Source: Candidatus Binatia bacterium (lineage in GTDB: Bacteria > Desulfobacterota > Binatia > UBA1149 > CAITLU01). Taken from it: a stretch of DNA of 38,867 bases. The notes under the pieces were generated by a model that saw only the letters and a program-made list of their open reading frames with translations, was not told where the DNA came from and did not search any database. The position numbers and the translations under genes are program-made. Positions within the stretch are counted from its first letter, which is position 1, and every line of letters begins with the position of its first letter. Of the stretch, positions 1 through 7,204 are shown piece after piece. The stretch covers positions 1 through 38,867 of the forward strand of contig DASXOZ010000070.1 of assembly GCA_036493895.1 (NCBI GenBank), in the 5' to 3' direction.

Positions 1-138
1 CTTTATCGAAGGCTGGTACAACCCGCGCCGGCGGCACTCGTCACTGGACTACATGTCGCCGGCCGAGTACGAGAGGAGAAACTGGCTGGCTGCGTAGCAG
101 CCCAGCCCACAACCATCCACGGAAACGGGTTAATTCCA
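1..138 (+). mobile_element. Right end of an IS3-family insertion sequence (cut by window edge)
   Basis: The first 97 bases encode the last residues of an IS3-type transposase. They are followed by a terminus-like sequence at 116-138 that ends in CCA (TCCACGGAAACGGG, then TTAATTCCA). IS3-family elements end in CA and often carry inverted repeats resembling TGGA-TTAACCCG-TTTC-GTGGA, which is the reverse complement of this sequence. The left end and any target duplication are outside the window, so the exact boundary at 138 is inferred from recalled family ends and was not measured. Confidence 0.55.
2..97 (+). CDS. IS3-family transposase OrfB, C-terminal fragment
   Basis: An open frame enters from the left edge and ends at TAG 95-97. 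Its 31 residues include YNPRRRHSSLDYMSPAEY, the hallmark end of the rve_3 integrase core of IS3-family OrfB proteins (family consensus YN..R.H..L...sP..y). In the full protein this domain catalyses transposition with a DDE triad, which lies upstream of the window. Only the tail is visible, so it cannot be said whether the element is intact. Confidence 0.85.
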   Translation, partial: FIEGWYNPRRRHSSLDYMSPAEYERRNWLAA

Positions 139-187
139 AACCGTTTCACGCCCAGAGCCGAAAGGATGCCTGTGCTGGGCAGAAGAC

Positions 188-1231
188 TTGGCCGAAGGTG
201 TCTCCCACGTCTGCTCCCGCTTCACAGACCCTCTTCCCGTCACAAAGAAGGATCTGAAATGGCAAAGGGGCAAGAACGGCAAACCCGTCTATCGAAGAGG
301 GAAATGGATCGCTTGTGAAGGACGAGTTGGTCGTGTCCGTCATGTGAAGAATGCAGCCGGTGAACTGCTTGCCCAGATTGACCACGGTGACCGAGCATTC
401 CAACTACACCAATGGATCGAGTGCTACCGTGACCACAAACTCTGGCCGGAACTTCTTCGACCGCTAGACATCGCTTCTTCACTCGATGTTGCTGAAACTT
501 GGTATGGCAAGGGCGTTGGCCTAGTCACTGGCGTCAAGAGCAACGGCCTCTTTTGCATCGTGTCCCACTGCGAAGAAGCCGCCACGGTCTTCCCAAACTT
601 CCTTCCGCCGACCCACCGCATTCATGGTCGAAGCGGAAGTCCCCAAAAACACTGGTGGTACATGAAGGCCCCAGTGCCCTCTACAACGACCTTCAAAGAC
701 GCTTGCGGCAACGTTCTGGTCGAGATTCTCGGTGAAGGCTGCATAACACCTGTCCCGCCGACTGTTTGTGCTTCTGGAGAGCCGCTCGAATGGCAGACCT
801 TCTTCCCAGTCAACGATCCCCCTCGCTGGCCTTGTGAATCCTTCGAGGATGCCGCCAAGACCATTGCTGCTTGCACTTTGGTTGCCCGAGCTTGGCCGGA
901 AGACGATAGCCAAACCGCTTGGGCTAACGAGTTGGTCGATTGCCTTGTTGCAGCAGGTCTCTCGCCCAAGTTTGTAGCCCACTTTGTATCAACTTCGGCT
1001 CTCGTCCCCGAAGATTCATGGCACAGGATCTACACCGTCGTCTTAGAATACGCTGTCGAGATTTCACCGAAGCGGGTCGCCTTCCGATGGAATGTGGCGC
1101 TTGCGGTTCTGCTCGGCAAGAATTCGGCCAATCTTCTCGCTGACTGGCTGAATCTCCCTCTGCCGCACTCATGCCACGAAGCAGCGAAACGTCTTCACAA
1201 CTTTCAACTTCGCAAGGAATTGCTTCAGTAA
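188..1231 (+). CDS. Primase-polymerase-like (AEP / PF09250-type) protein, probably 5'-disrupted
   Basis: The protein has about 347 residues from a TTG at 188. The middle resembles the bifunctional primase-polymerase domain found in phages and plasmids: GVGLVTGVKSNGL (motif I region), GSPQKHWWY with His155 (motif II), and VEILGEG followed by PPT and SGEPLEW (motif III and the sugar-selecting end). In the family, motif I is hydrophobic-D-x-D; here the aligned residues read V125-S126-H127, so both metal-binding acids are missing. Motif III has Glu179 where Asp is usual. The frame is open back to 134, at the inferred IS3 end, has no ATG before residue about 158 and lacks a clear ribosome site, so the true N-terminus may have been cut off by the insertion. 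The family assignment is by eye and moderate; activity is doubtful. Confidence 0.5.
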   Translation: MAEGVSHVCSRFTDPLPVTKKDLKWQRGKNGKPVYRRGKWIACEGRVGRVRHVKNAAGELLAQIDHGDRAFQLHQWIECYRDHKLWPELLRPLDIASSLDVAETWYGKGVGLVTGVKSNGLFCIVSHCEEAATVFPNFLPPTHRIHGRSGSPQKHWWYMKAPVPSTTTFKDACGNVLVEILGEGCITPVPPTVCASGEPLEWQTFFPVNDPPRWPCESFEDAAKTIAACTLVARAWPEDDSQTAWANELVDCLVAAGLSPKFVAHFVSTSALVPEDSWHRIYTVVLEYAVEISPKRVAFRWNVALAVLLGKNSANLLADWLNLPLPHSCHEAAKRLHNFQLRKELLQ

Positions 1232-2102
1232 CTTCATCGAACAAACGCCCAGCAGTAACCAACAACTGCCTGCACCAGCCGAAGTGTGTACCCCGTCAAC
1301 GCTCCTCGATGACCAACCATCAACGTTTGCGTCTTTGTGCCTGTGTTTGCGCCAACAACTGGCTGGAGCATTTCGAGTCAAAAAACGCTGCTTCGTGTTG
1401 TGTGGAAGGGAATGGTTGCGACGATGATTGCGTTGAGTTCTCAGTCCCACTCCGACCTACACGACTTCAACCGCTAGACAGGCCCCACCAACGGCTTCTG
1501 GCCTTCCTGATGACGGTCTTCCAACCGGCGACCGGAAAGGGCTGATTCCCGAAATCAAAGGAATTCACTCCGAACTCCGATCTGGCCTCTCAACGCCCGT
1601 CTCCCGGCCCGAACCCCAGCAATCTCCAGCATTTCGGCGGAGCTTCCCGGCCCGCTTCCCGTGTAGGCAAAATAACGGAATCAACAACAGATAATGGGAT
1701 AACTGGTTTCCGCTGATTCTCCCGTCGCAGGAGCCCGTCAGCGTCCTTCCGATCTGCGTGTGGTGTTGGCCGAAGTTGTAGCCCGTTCGTTATCGGCCAC
1801 GAGGCACGTTCACTCACCGTGGAAGAAGTGAAGTTCTTCTCAGGCACGAAGAAGGTGCTGACCTCGAACCCGTGTCAGACTTAGACGTGTTGTCGCTGAA
1901 ACTCGTGCCCCAAGCCTTGACAGGAACTCCCCTGTTTGGTAGTAGAGTCGCCGGGGCACGCATAACCCCAAACTCTGGGGACCGGAGACACCGCCTATGC
2001 GGGCTTCCCTAGAGAAAACCGGCGACGGAATGAGCACGAATACGAACAACCGCTTCCCGAACTCCCTAAGCAAGAGAAAGGAAGCCCAACAGGGAGAAGG
2101 AA
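1232..2102. other. 870-base stretch without a convincing gene, inside the integrated element
   Basis: No frame here has both a ribosome site and a recognisable protein. A plus-strand frame from 1171 to 1545 overlaps the primase-like gene and encodes an unfamiliar Cys/Asn-rich product; it could be a decayed continuation. A small hairpin CCCCA-aactc-TGGGG lies at 1966-1980. The 3' end holds the purine-rich ribosome site AGGGAGAAGG for the next gene. No iteron-like direct repeats were seen, so an origin cannot be claimed. The stretch may hold control sequences or remnants of lost genes. Confidence 0.4.
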
Positions 2103-2558
2103 TTGAGCAGCGCCACCACCACTCTTCAACGGATTCACAACAGCACCACGCCGCCAGTCCGTTCGGTGGGGGATGCAGTTAGTTCTCACCAGTCTCGAAA
2201 CCTGCATCCTGTCGCCCTTCACCAGTCTGCCGTCTCCCCGACCCTCGATTCCATCGCACAGAACCCGCAGTTGGCTCTGCTTCTATCACCCGAAGACGCC
2301 GCAGCCCTCTCCCTTTCCTGCGCCGCTGTGATGGCCGTCCTTCAACAGCGCAGCCTCGCTCCAATAACCCGACCGGCTGAAGATCGGTTCATCAGTGCCG
2401 AAGAAGTGGGGAAGATCATCAACAAGTCGAAGTCGTGGGTAGAGCATCACCACAATGACTTGCCACCACGTCGCAACCTTGCAGGGAACCCCGGTTGGCT
2501 GCTGTCGGAAGTGGAGGCTTTGGTAAAAAACGCTCCACGTTACGGACGAGCGGCCTAG
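2103..2558 (+). CDS. Excisionase-like helix-turn-helix protein
   Basis: The product has 151 residues from a TTG preceded at close range by the strong ribosome site AGGGAGAAGG, which decides the start. The C-terminal third, RFISAEEVGKIINKSKSWVE and on, reads like the winged-helix/HTH domain of AlpA/Xis or MerR-type small DNA-binding proteins: a helix, a turn, a recognition helix with KSKSWV, then a wing ending in GWLLSEVEALV. The first ~95 residues are Ser/Pro/Ala-rich with no known domain. It sits 47 bases before the integrase gene in the same direction, as excisionase or directionality factors often do. It probably binds attachment-site DNA or represses the integrase; which of the two is not visible. 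Confidence 0.6.
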   Translation: MSSATTTLQRIHNSTTPPVRSVGDAVSSHQSRNLHPVALHQSAVSPTLDSIAQNPQLALLLSPEDAAALSLSCAAVMAVLQQRSLAPITRPAEDRFISAEEVGKIINKSKSWVEHHHNDLPPRRNLAGNPGWLLSEVEALVKNAPRYGRAA

Positions 2559-2605
2559 CCTCTTTAGTATTTTTTTCACCACACCAACAACTACGAGGAG
2601 AAGGA

Positions 2606-3706
2606 ATGGCAAAACGCAGAGCAAACAAAGTGCGACAGCGTGGAAATGTCTGGTACGTCCGTCCGATGATCGATGGGAAACGCATCGAACGCCGTACCGA
2701 TGCGAAGACCCGCAAGGAAGCAATTGCGATCTGCAATGATCTGGAAGCCAGTGCTGCAAAAGGTGGGCTAACCGCAGAGAGCTTTACGATCAGAGTAAAC
2801 GAACTGTACGATGCACTCTGCACTGACTACAGAGTAACAGGAAAACGAGTCTCTGATCTTGCGAAGCGCTGGAAGCACCTTGAGCCGGTCTTCGGCAGAG
2901 ATCGAGCACGAGACGTTACCACTCCCCGCATTCGCAACTACATTGCCGCCCGTCTCGAAGAGAAAGCTGCCCCGGCAACCATCCAACTGGAACTGGCGTG
3001 CCTGCGCCGGATGATGCGGCTCGGCGTGCAAGACCGACGACTGTCCTATGTACCCAGCTTTCCCAAGATCACTGTCGAGAATGCCCGATCCGGGTTCATG
3101 GACCATGAGACGTTTCAGAAGCTCAAAGCGGAACTGCCGGAGCCTACCTCAACAATGGCTGTCCTCGGATTTGAGATTGGCTGGCGCTTTAGTGAAATCG
3201 CCGGTCTCAAGTGGAACCAGATCGATTTAGAGGAAGGCACCGTTCGCCTGAAGGCTGGCACCACGAAAAACAAGAAGGCTCGCCTGACCTACCTGACAGC
3301 CCCAGCGTTAGCGGCAATGAAGGCATGGCGTGAGCAGACGAAGACTTTTGAGAGAGAGAACAACCGAATCGTGCCCCACGTCTTCCATCGCTACGGCGAG
3401 CCGGTCAGGTCGATTTACACGGCGTGGAGATCGGCCTGCGAAAGGGTCGGACATCCCGACTTCCTGTTCCACGATCTTCGGCGTTGTGCGGCTCGCAACT
3501 ACACCCGTGCAGGCGTTCAGGAGTCGGTGGCGATGAAGGCCATGGGGCACCTGACCCGACACATCTTTGACCGTTACAACATCTGTGCGGAAGCCGACCT
3601 CAAGGATGCCGCCAGCAAAGTCTCCCGACTCACCGATGGGGCAAATCTGGGGCAAGCTGCCGCTGCCACCCAGAAAACGGCGGATGAGAAAACCGTAACT
3701 AGCTGA
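2606..3706 (+). CDS. int: Tyrosine recombinase (phage-type integrase)
   Basis: The product has 366 residues. ATG 2606 is chosen because GAGGAGAAGGA lies just upstream; the frame is open further 5' but without a better start. The N-terminal part carries a basic region (AKRRANKVRQRGNVWYVRP) and a SAM-like core-binding domain at about residues 60-150. The catalytic domain shows the complete set: Arg194 (GWRFSEIAG), a Lys in the beta-hairpin (TTKNKKARL), His289-x-x-Arg292 (FHDLRR), His315 (MGHL) and nucleophile Tyr324 (FDRYNI). It cuts and rejoins attachment sites to integrate or excise the element. Its position next to the tRNA-Leu 3' end points to that tRNA as the chromosomal target. It appears functional. 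Confidence 0.93.
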   Translation: MAKRRANKVRQRGNVWYVRPMIDGKRIERRTDAKTRKEAIAICNDLEASAAKGGLTAESFTIRVNELYDALCTDYRVTGKRVSDLAKRWKHLEPVFGRDRARDVTTPRIRNYIAARLEEKAAPATIQLELACLRRMMRLGVQDRRLSYVPSFPKITVENARSGFMDHETFQKLKAELPEPTSTMAVLGFEIGWRFSEIAGLKWNQIDLEEGTVRLKAGTTKNKKARLTYLTAPALAAMKAWREQTKTFERENNRIVPHVFHRYGEPVRSIYTAWRSACERVGHPDFLFHDLRRCAARNYTRAGVQESVAMKAMGHLTRHIFDRYNICAEADLKDAASKVSRLTDGANLGQAAAATQKTADEKTVTS

Positions 3707-3714
3707 TTTTGATA

Positions 3715-3800
3715 TGCCGGGAGAGAGATTCGAACTCTCACTCGTGTTACCACGAAGGGGATTTTAAGTCCCCAGTGTCTACCAGTTCCACCATCCCGGC
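3715..3800 (-). tRNA. tRNA-Leu (anticodon UAA)
   Basis: The gene has 86 nt on the minus strand. The acceptor stem GCCGGGA/TCCCGGC is perfect, with A73 at 3715. The anticodon loop ACTTAAAATC gives UAA, and the long variable arm (TTCGTGGTAACACGAG) marks a class II tRNA-Leu. The T-arm is GAGAG-TTCGAAT-CTCTC. No CCA is encoded: the bases after A73 read TATC on the minus strand, unlike the tRNA-Cys and tRNA-Gly genes of this window. The 3' end abuts the integrase gene, so it is the likely attachment site of the element. Confidence 0.95.
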
Positions 3801-3822
3801 CTGAGATGGTCGCTCGCTCCGC

Positions 3823-4035
3823 CTACAGATCATCCGCGGTGAGACCGGTGTGTTTGGCGATCCGGGCCAGCATCCGCGGGCCTATCTCTTCGCGATCATG
3901 AAAAGCGAAGATGAAGTCAGGATGTCCGGGTAAGCTCAGAACGCGATGTGAGCCGGACCGGCGCTTCTCTCGCCACCCCTTACGCAGCAAAGCCGCGAGG
4001 ACTCGCCGAGCGTGCGTCGAGGGCCACGACTTCAC
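3823..4035 (-). CDS. hicA: HicA-family mRNA interferase toxin
   Basis: This 70-residue protein matches the small HicA/YcfA fold, a double-stranded-RNA-binding-like domain that cleaves mRNA when freed from its antitoxin. Diagnostic features are the N-terminal VLAALLRKGW helix, the RRSGSHRVL strand with the catalytic GSH histidine, and the C-terminal IGPRMLARIAKHTGLT helix. The GTG start at 4035 overlaps the antitoxin stop codon (GTGA), so translation is coupled. The order is antitoxin first. The gene lies 22 bases from the 5' side of tRNA-Leu, outside the integrated element. Confidence 0.88.
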   Translation of the reverse strand: MKSWPSTHARRVLAALLRKGWREKRRSGSHRVLSLPGHPDFIFAFHDREEIGPRMLARIAKHTGLTADDL

Positions 4036-4238
4036 GCCGCTTCGAAAACGACTGTGAGCAGATTCGGAGTCCCCTCGCCATGCTCGAGACGATCGGCAAG
4101 CACCCGGAGGGCGAGAGCCTGAACACGTGCGAGCGCGTCCTCGCGCGACACGGCGTAGGCCATCACCCCGGGCAATTCTGCGACCTCTCCGATCCAGCGC
4201 CCGTCAGCCTCTTGCTCGAGCTCGACGTGAAAGTTCAT
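4032..4238 (-). CDS. hicB: HicB-family antitoxin, short form
   Basis: The product has 68 residues. MNFHVELEQEADGRWIGEVA, then ELPGVMAYAVSREDALARVQ, is the typical HicB partial RNase H-like fold that binds and blocks HicA. GAGGAG just upstream of the ATG supports the start. Longer HicB proteins carry a C-terminal DNA-binding domain (HTH or RHH); here the protein ends soon after the core with LLTVVFEAA, so operator binding by this protein is not evident. It overlaps hicA by 4 nt, and the pair forms a type II toxin-antitoxin operon. Confidence 0.85.
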   Translation of the reverse strand: MNFHVELEQEADGRWIGEVAELPGVMAYAVSREDALARVQALALRVLADRLEHGEGTPNLLTVVFEAA

Positions 4239-4276
4239 GTCGCGTCTCCTCTGGTCGCAGGGCTGTCGGCCCGCAC

Positions 4277-4297
4277 GCCGGGACTTCCCTTCCCGGC
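4277..4297. terminator. Hairpin between hicB and the RidA gene
   Basis: GCCGGGA-cttccct-TCCCGGC forms a perfect 7-bp stem with a 7-nt loop. It lies downstream of the RidA-family gene and upstream of hicB, both on the minus strand. It could end the RidA transcript or act in hicBA control. There is no T-run after it on either strand, so a simple intrinsic terminator is only a possibility. Confidence 0.35.
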
Positions 4298-4377
4298 TGA
4301 TACATCCGTCAAGACCGCATCATCGTCAAACTACTGGTCAAAGCGTGCTGCGTGACGCGCTGCTCGTCCACGCGCCG

Positions 4378-4842
4378 TCACTCGACCTCGATCGTCATCC
4401 TGATCTCAACAGGAATATCGAACGGCAGCTCCGCCATCCCGACAGCCGCGCGAGTATGGCGACCCGCTTCTCCAAACACCTCGACGAGAAGATCCGAGCA
4501 ACCGTCGATGACCTCGGGCGTCCGGTTGAATCCGGGGGCGCAGTTGACCATCCCGAACACCTCGACGATCTGCCGGACGCGATCGAGACTTCCGAGCTCG
4601 GCGCGAATGGTCGCAAGCATGGAGAGGCCGGTCGCTCGAGCCGCAGCCTTCGCTTCCGCGATGGAAAGCTCTTTGCCGACCTTTCCACGCACGACACCGC
4701 CCGGCGTCGTCGGCCCGTGACCGCCGACGAAAAGCAGCGCGCCGGCGCGCTTGCATCCGAGATAGTTCGCAACCGGCTGGAACACCGGAGGAAGCTCGAT
4801 GCCGAGCTCGCGCAGACGCGCGTCGAAACCAGACGTCATCAC
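4378..4842 (-). CDS. RidA/YjgF-family protein
   Basis: The product has about 154 residues and belongs to the YjgF/YER057c/UK114 family. Many members hydrolyse reactive enamine/imine intermediates made by PLP enzymes; others have unknown substrates. Visible family marks are ELPPVFQPVANYLGCKRAGA near the start, LLFVGGHGPTTP, the helix ATGLSMLATIRAELGSLDRV, FGMVNCAPGF, and the end HTRAAVGMAELPFDIPVEI with the conserved substrate-carboxylate Arg (HTRAAVG). The start may be GTG 4842 or the following ATG 4839; neither has a good ribosome site. It is divergent from the methyltransferase gene. It belongs to the longer RidA-like subgroup, so the exact reaction is uncertain. Confidence 0.85.
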   Translation of the reverse strand: MMTSGFDARLRELGIELPPVFQPVANYLGCKRAGALLFVGGHGPTTPGGVVRGKVGKELSIAEAKAAARATGLSMLATIRAELGSLDRVRQIVEVFGMVNCAPGFNRTPEVIDGCSDLLVEVFGEAGRHTRAAVGMAELPFDIPVEIRMTIEVE

Positions 4843-5015
4843 CCGAGGTAATCACGCTCCCGCGCATCCGGCAATGTCGGCGAGCGTGCCGATCCATTCG
4901 ACAATCTTTGACAGAGCGTCGTCGCAGGCGCACCGTTCGCGGTCTCGCGTGCCTGGGGGCCTGGGCGCGGCCAACTGGTCCCGTGGCACCGCAACCCTCA
5001 AAAACGGACTGACCG

Positions 5016-5648
5016 GTGCGCGCCTGGCTCTACGATTCGCTGATCGTCTCGATGACCGCCGATTGGTATCGGGCCGTCCTCGCGGCACTGCCCGAGCACG
5101 CTAACGTGCTGGACGTCGGGATCGGCACCGGAGCCGCGCTGCTCGCGCACGCCTCCCTTCTCGAGCAGAAGGATCTTCGCGTAGTCGGCGTCGATGTCGA
5201 CGCCGACTACGTTCATCGCTGCATATCGGCCGTGAAAGCCGCAGGATTGTCCGGCAGGATCGAGCCTCGTCTCGAATCCGTTTACGATCATCGCGGCGGC
5301 CCGTATGACGCCGCCTATTTCAGCGGCAGTTTCATGCTGCTGCCCGACCCCGCGGCCGCGCTCCGGCACGTCGTCTCCCTGGTGCACGAGTCCGCACGCA
5401 TCTACTTCACGCAGACGTTCGAGCACGAGCGTTCGCGCATGCTCGAGTTGATCAAACCGGTGCTGCGCCTGGTCACGACGATCGACTTCGGTCGCGTGAC
5501 GTACGAGGCGGATTTTCAGCGCGTGTTGGCCGATGCGAACGTTGCCGTCGAGGAGCAGATCGTGCTGCAGCCGGGCCGGAAACGCTCTTCCGTGATGGTA
5601 GTGGCACGAGCGCATCGCGGGCGGGAACAGGTCAAGCACCCCACGTAG
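5016..5648 (+). CDS. SAM-dependent methyltransferase (class I)
   Basis: The product has 210 residues from GTG 5016. The Rossmann-type SAM site VLDVGIGTGAAL (motif I, about residues 31-42) is followed by VVGVDVDADYV, with the acidic end of strand 2, and by YDAAYFSGSFMLLPDP (motif IV region). The C-terminal half, AALRHVVSLVHESARIYFTQ and on, fits strands 5-7. No substrate-specific domain is visible, so the substrate is unknown. It stands alone, divergent from the RidA gene and convergent with the esterase gene 44 bases downstream. Confidence 0.8.
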   Translation: MRAWLYDSLIVSMTADWYRAVLAALPEHANVLDVGIGTGAALLAHASLLEQKDLRVVGVDVDADYVHRCISAVKAAGLSGRIEPRLESVYDHRGGPYDAAYFSGSFMLLPDPAAALRHVVSLVHESARIYFTQTFEHERSRMLELIKPVLRLVTTIDFGRVTYEADFQRVLADANVAVEEQIVLQPGRKRSSVMVVARAHRGREQVKHPT

Positions 5649-5692
5649 AGCGCAAATCAGAAGGCCAGGAAGACGCCGCGATTTAACGGGAA

Positions 5693-7204
5693 CTACCGCA
5701 CGGGATGCGCGGAGAAGAACTCCCAGATCCGCTGCGATGCCGGAAACGTCTCGCTCTGGTAGCCGAACGGGCAGTTGCCGATACCGGAGATCGCCGGCGG
5801 TTCTCCGCCGGGCCACTGGTGCCCGCCGCCGTCGATGATGCAGGCCTCGACCTCGTCGCCGGGCGCGCACTTCTCGTACGCTGTGCATATTGCATCGCCG
5901 TCGGGCGTCGCCGAGGTCGGCGTGTCCGAGCAGTCGTCGCGCTCGCGCCAGCGAGCCAACGTAACCGGGACCGACGGATGATAGATATCGCCGGTCGGAC
6001 CGCAGCCGTTGCTTCCGTCGTACGGGGCGTGGGGATCGTCGGTGCCGTGAATCGTCAGCTCCGCCAGCGGACGCACAGGATTGCAGCTCGCCGTCATGTC
6101 GACGCCGGAGACCGTCGCGATCGCGCGCACGCGATTGCCGAGGTCGCAGCCGAGGCGATGCGACATGCTCGCGCCATTGGACATTCCCGTGGCATAGACG
6201 CGGCGCGCATCGACGCAGAGACGGGACTCGAGCTGATCGAGGATCGCAGCGACAAAGCCGACATCGTCGATGTTCTGGTCGAACGCGATCCCGCAGCAGG
6301 TGCCGGCGTTCCAGGCGCGCACACCGCCTGCGCCCGGATATCCATCCGGCGAGACGACGATGAACCCGCCGGCCGCAGCGACGTCGAGCATGTGCGAAGA
6401 GCTTTCGATCTGCGCGCCGGAGCCGAAGCCGCCGTGCATCAGGAAGACCACCGGCGTGGCGGCCGCAGCATCGTAATTCGGCGGCAGATAGATGCGGAAC
6501 GTGCGCGTGAGCCCGTCGTGCACGAGCTGATCGGCGGTCGATACACCTGGTGCGTACGGCGAAGGATCGAGGCTGCAGCCGCTGCTCGGCAATACAGGAA
6601 CGTGCGTAGTCGCATCGAACGCGGCCTTGGCCGACGCTCGTGCAGCCGAATTGGATGTGAACGATGCGAGCGGCACCGCGCTCTCGAAGCAGATCGCACT
6701 GTCGTCGCGCAGCAACTGCACGGTAACCTGGCCCGCAACGGGAAGCGGCGCGCCGGTCGCGAACGTTCCACTCACACGCACGCGCGTGCGGTTGCTGCTG
6801 CTGCCGAGCAGGTCGATGGAGCGCACCGGCGTCGTATCGCTGCGATAGCGCAGTCCGGTTGCGCCGCTGTCGGACCAGCACGACGCTCCGTCGCAACTCG
6901 CCGCTGCCAGGACGTCAGCGGCAAGAATGAGGGTGGACGCCTCCCAGGCGCACACGGAGAACGAAGTGGAAGCGCGCGGATCGCCGAAATCGATCTTGTT
7001 CGTCGAAGGTCCCCGCGCAGCCTTCCAGCGGAAGCTCCCCGAGCCGGCGTCGATCGAGAGGCGGCTCTGCGCAAGGTCGCGGCAAAGCGGTCGCGGCGAA
7101 GTTGGACAGGCGGCCCGCGCGGGTGCAGCGCCGAGCAGCAACACCGGCAACAAGCTCGCCCAGATGCTGCGGGATGCTCTGATGCTGATCCGCCGCATTT
7201 TCAT
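5693..7204 (-). CDS. Secreted PHB-depolymerase/feruloyl-esterase-type hydrolase with extra N-terminal domain
   Basis: The start is placed at ATG 7204, giving 503 residues that begin with a Sec signal peptide (MKMRRISIRASRSIWAS, hydrophobic LLPVLLLGA, cut near APARA-ACP). Residues about 280-503 are an alpha/beta hydrolase of the LpqC/esterase-PHB family: RTFRIYLPPNY, VVFLMHGGFGSG (oxyanion loop), GMSNGAS with nucleophile Ser342, HGTDD with Asp389, and GGGHQWPGG with His462. Several Cys suggest disulfides in the periplasm or outside the cell. Residues about 40-230 form a separate domain with FGDP, SFSVCAWE, CDGASCW and GLRYR motifs that I cannot name (see findings). Upstream in-frame codons lack a ribosome site and look non-coding. 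Likely substrates are polyesters or ester-linked carbohydrates; which one is open. Confidence 0.85.
   Translation of the reverse strand: MKMRRISIRASRSIWASLLPVLLLGAAPARAACPTSPRPLCRDLAQSRLSIDAGSGSFRWKAARGPSTNKIDFGDPRASTSFSVCAWEASTLILAADVLAAASCDGASCWSDSGATGLRYRSDTTPVRSIDLLGSSSNRTRVRVSGTFATGAPLPVAGQVTVQLLRDDSAICFESAVPLASFTSNSAARASAKAAFDATTHVPVLPSSGCSLDPSPYAPGVSTADQLVHDGLTRTFRIYLPPNYDAAAATPVVFLMHGGFGSGAQIESSSHMLDVAAAGGFIVVSPDGYPGAGGVRAWNAGTCCGIAFDQNIDDVGFVAAILDQLESRLCVDARRVYATGMSNGASMSHRLGCDLGNRVRAIATVSGVDMTASCNPVRPLAELTIHGTDDPHAPYDGSNGCGPTGDIYHPSVPVTLARWRERDDCSDTPTSATPDGDAICTAYEKCAPGDEVEACIIDGGGHQWPGGEPPAISGIGNCPFGYQSETFPASQRIWEFFSAHPVR

Larger units (their letters stand above)
139..3714 (+). mobile_element. 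Right-hand part of an element integrated at tRNA-Leu
   Basis: This low-GC block carries a primase-polymerase-like gene, an excisionase-like HTH gene and a tyrosine recombinase, all on the plus strand. The recombinase stops 8 bases before the 3' end of a tRNA-Leu gene. Integrase next to a tRNA 3' end is the usual layout of integrative elements and satellites that use the tRNA as attB. No second copy of the tRNA 3' sequence was found in bases 1-2000, so the other attachment site is probably beyond the left edge. No capsid, conjugation or recognisable cargo gene is visible. Confidence 0.7.

Noticed and set aside
1171..1545. Plus-strand frame of 124 codons overlapping the end of the primase-like gene
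   Set aside because: No ribosome site, unfamiliar composition and overlap with a better gene; kept only as a possible decayed extension.
1232..2102. Replication origin with iterons
   Set aside because: No set of direct repeats was found by reading through the stretch.
1997..2182. Small frame before the HTH gene encoding a His/Gln/Ser-rich peptide
   Set aside because: It overlaps the HTH gene, which has the clear ribosome site, and the product looks like an out-of-frame reading.
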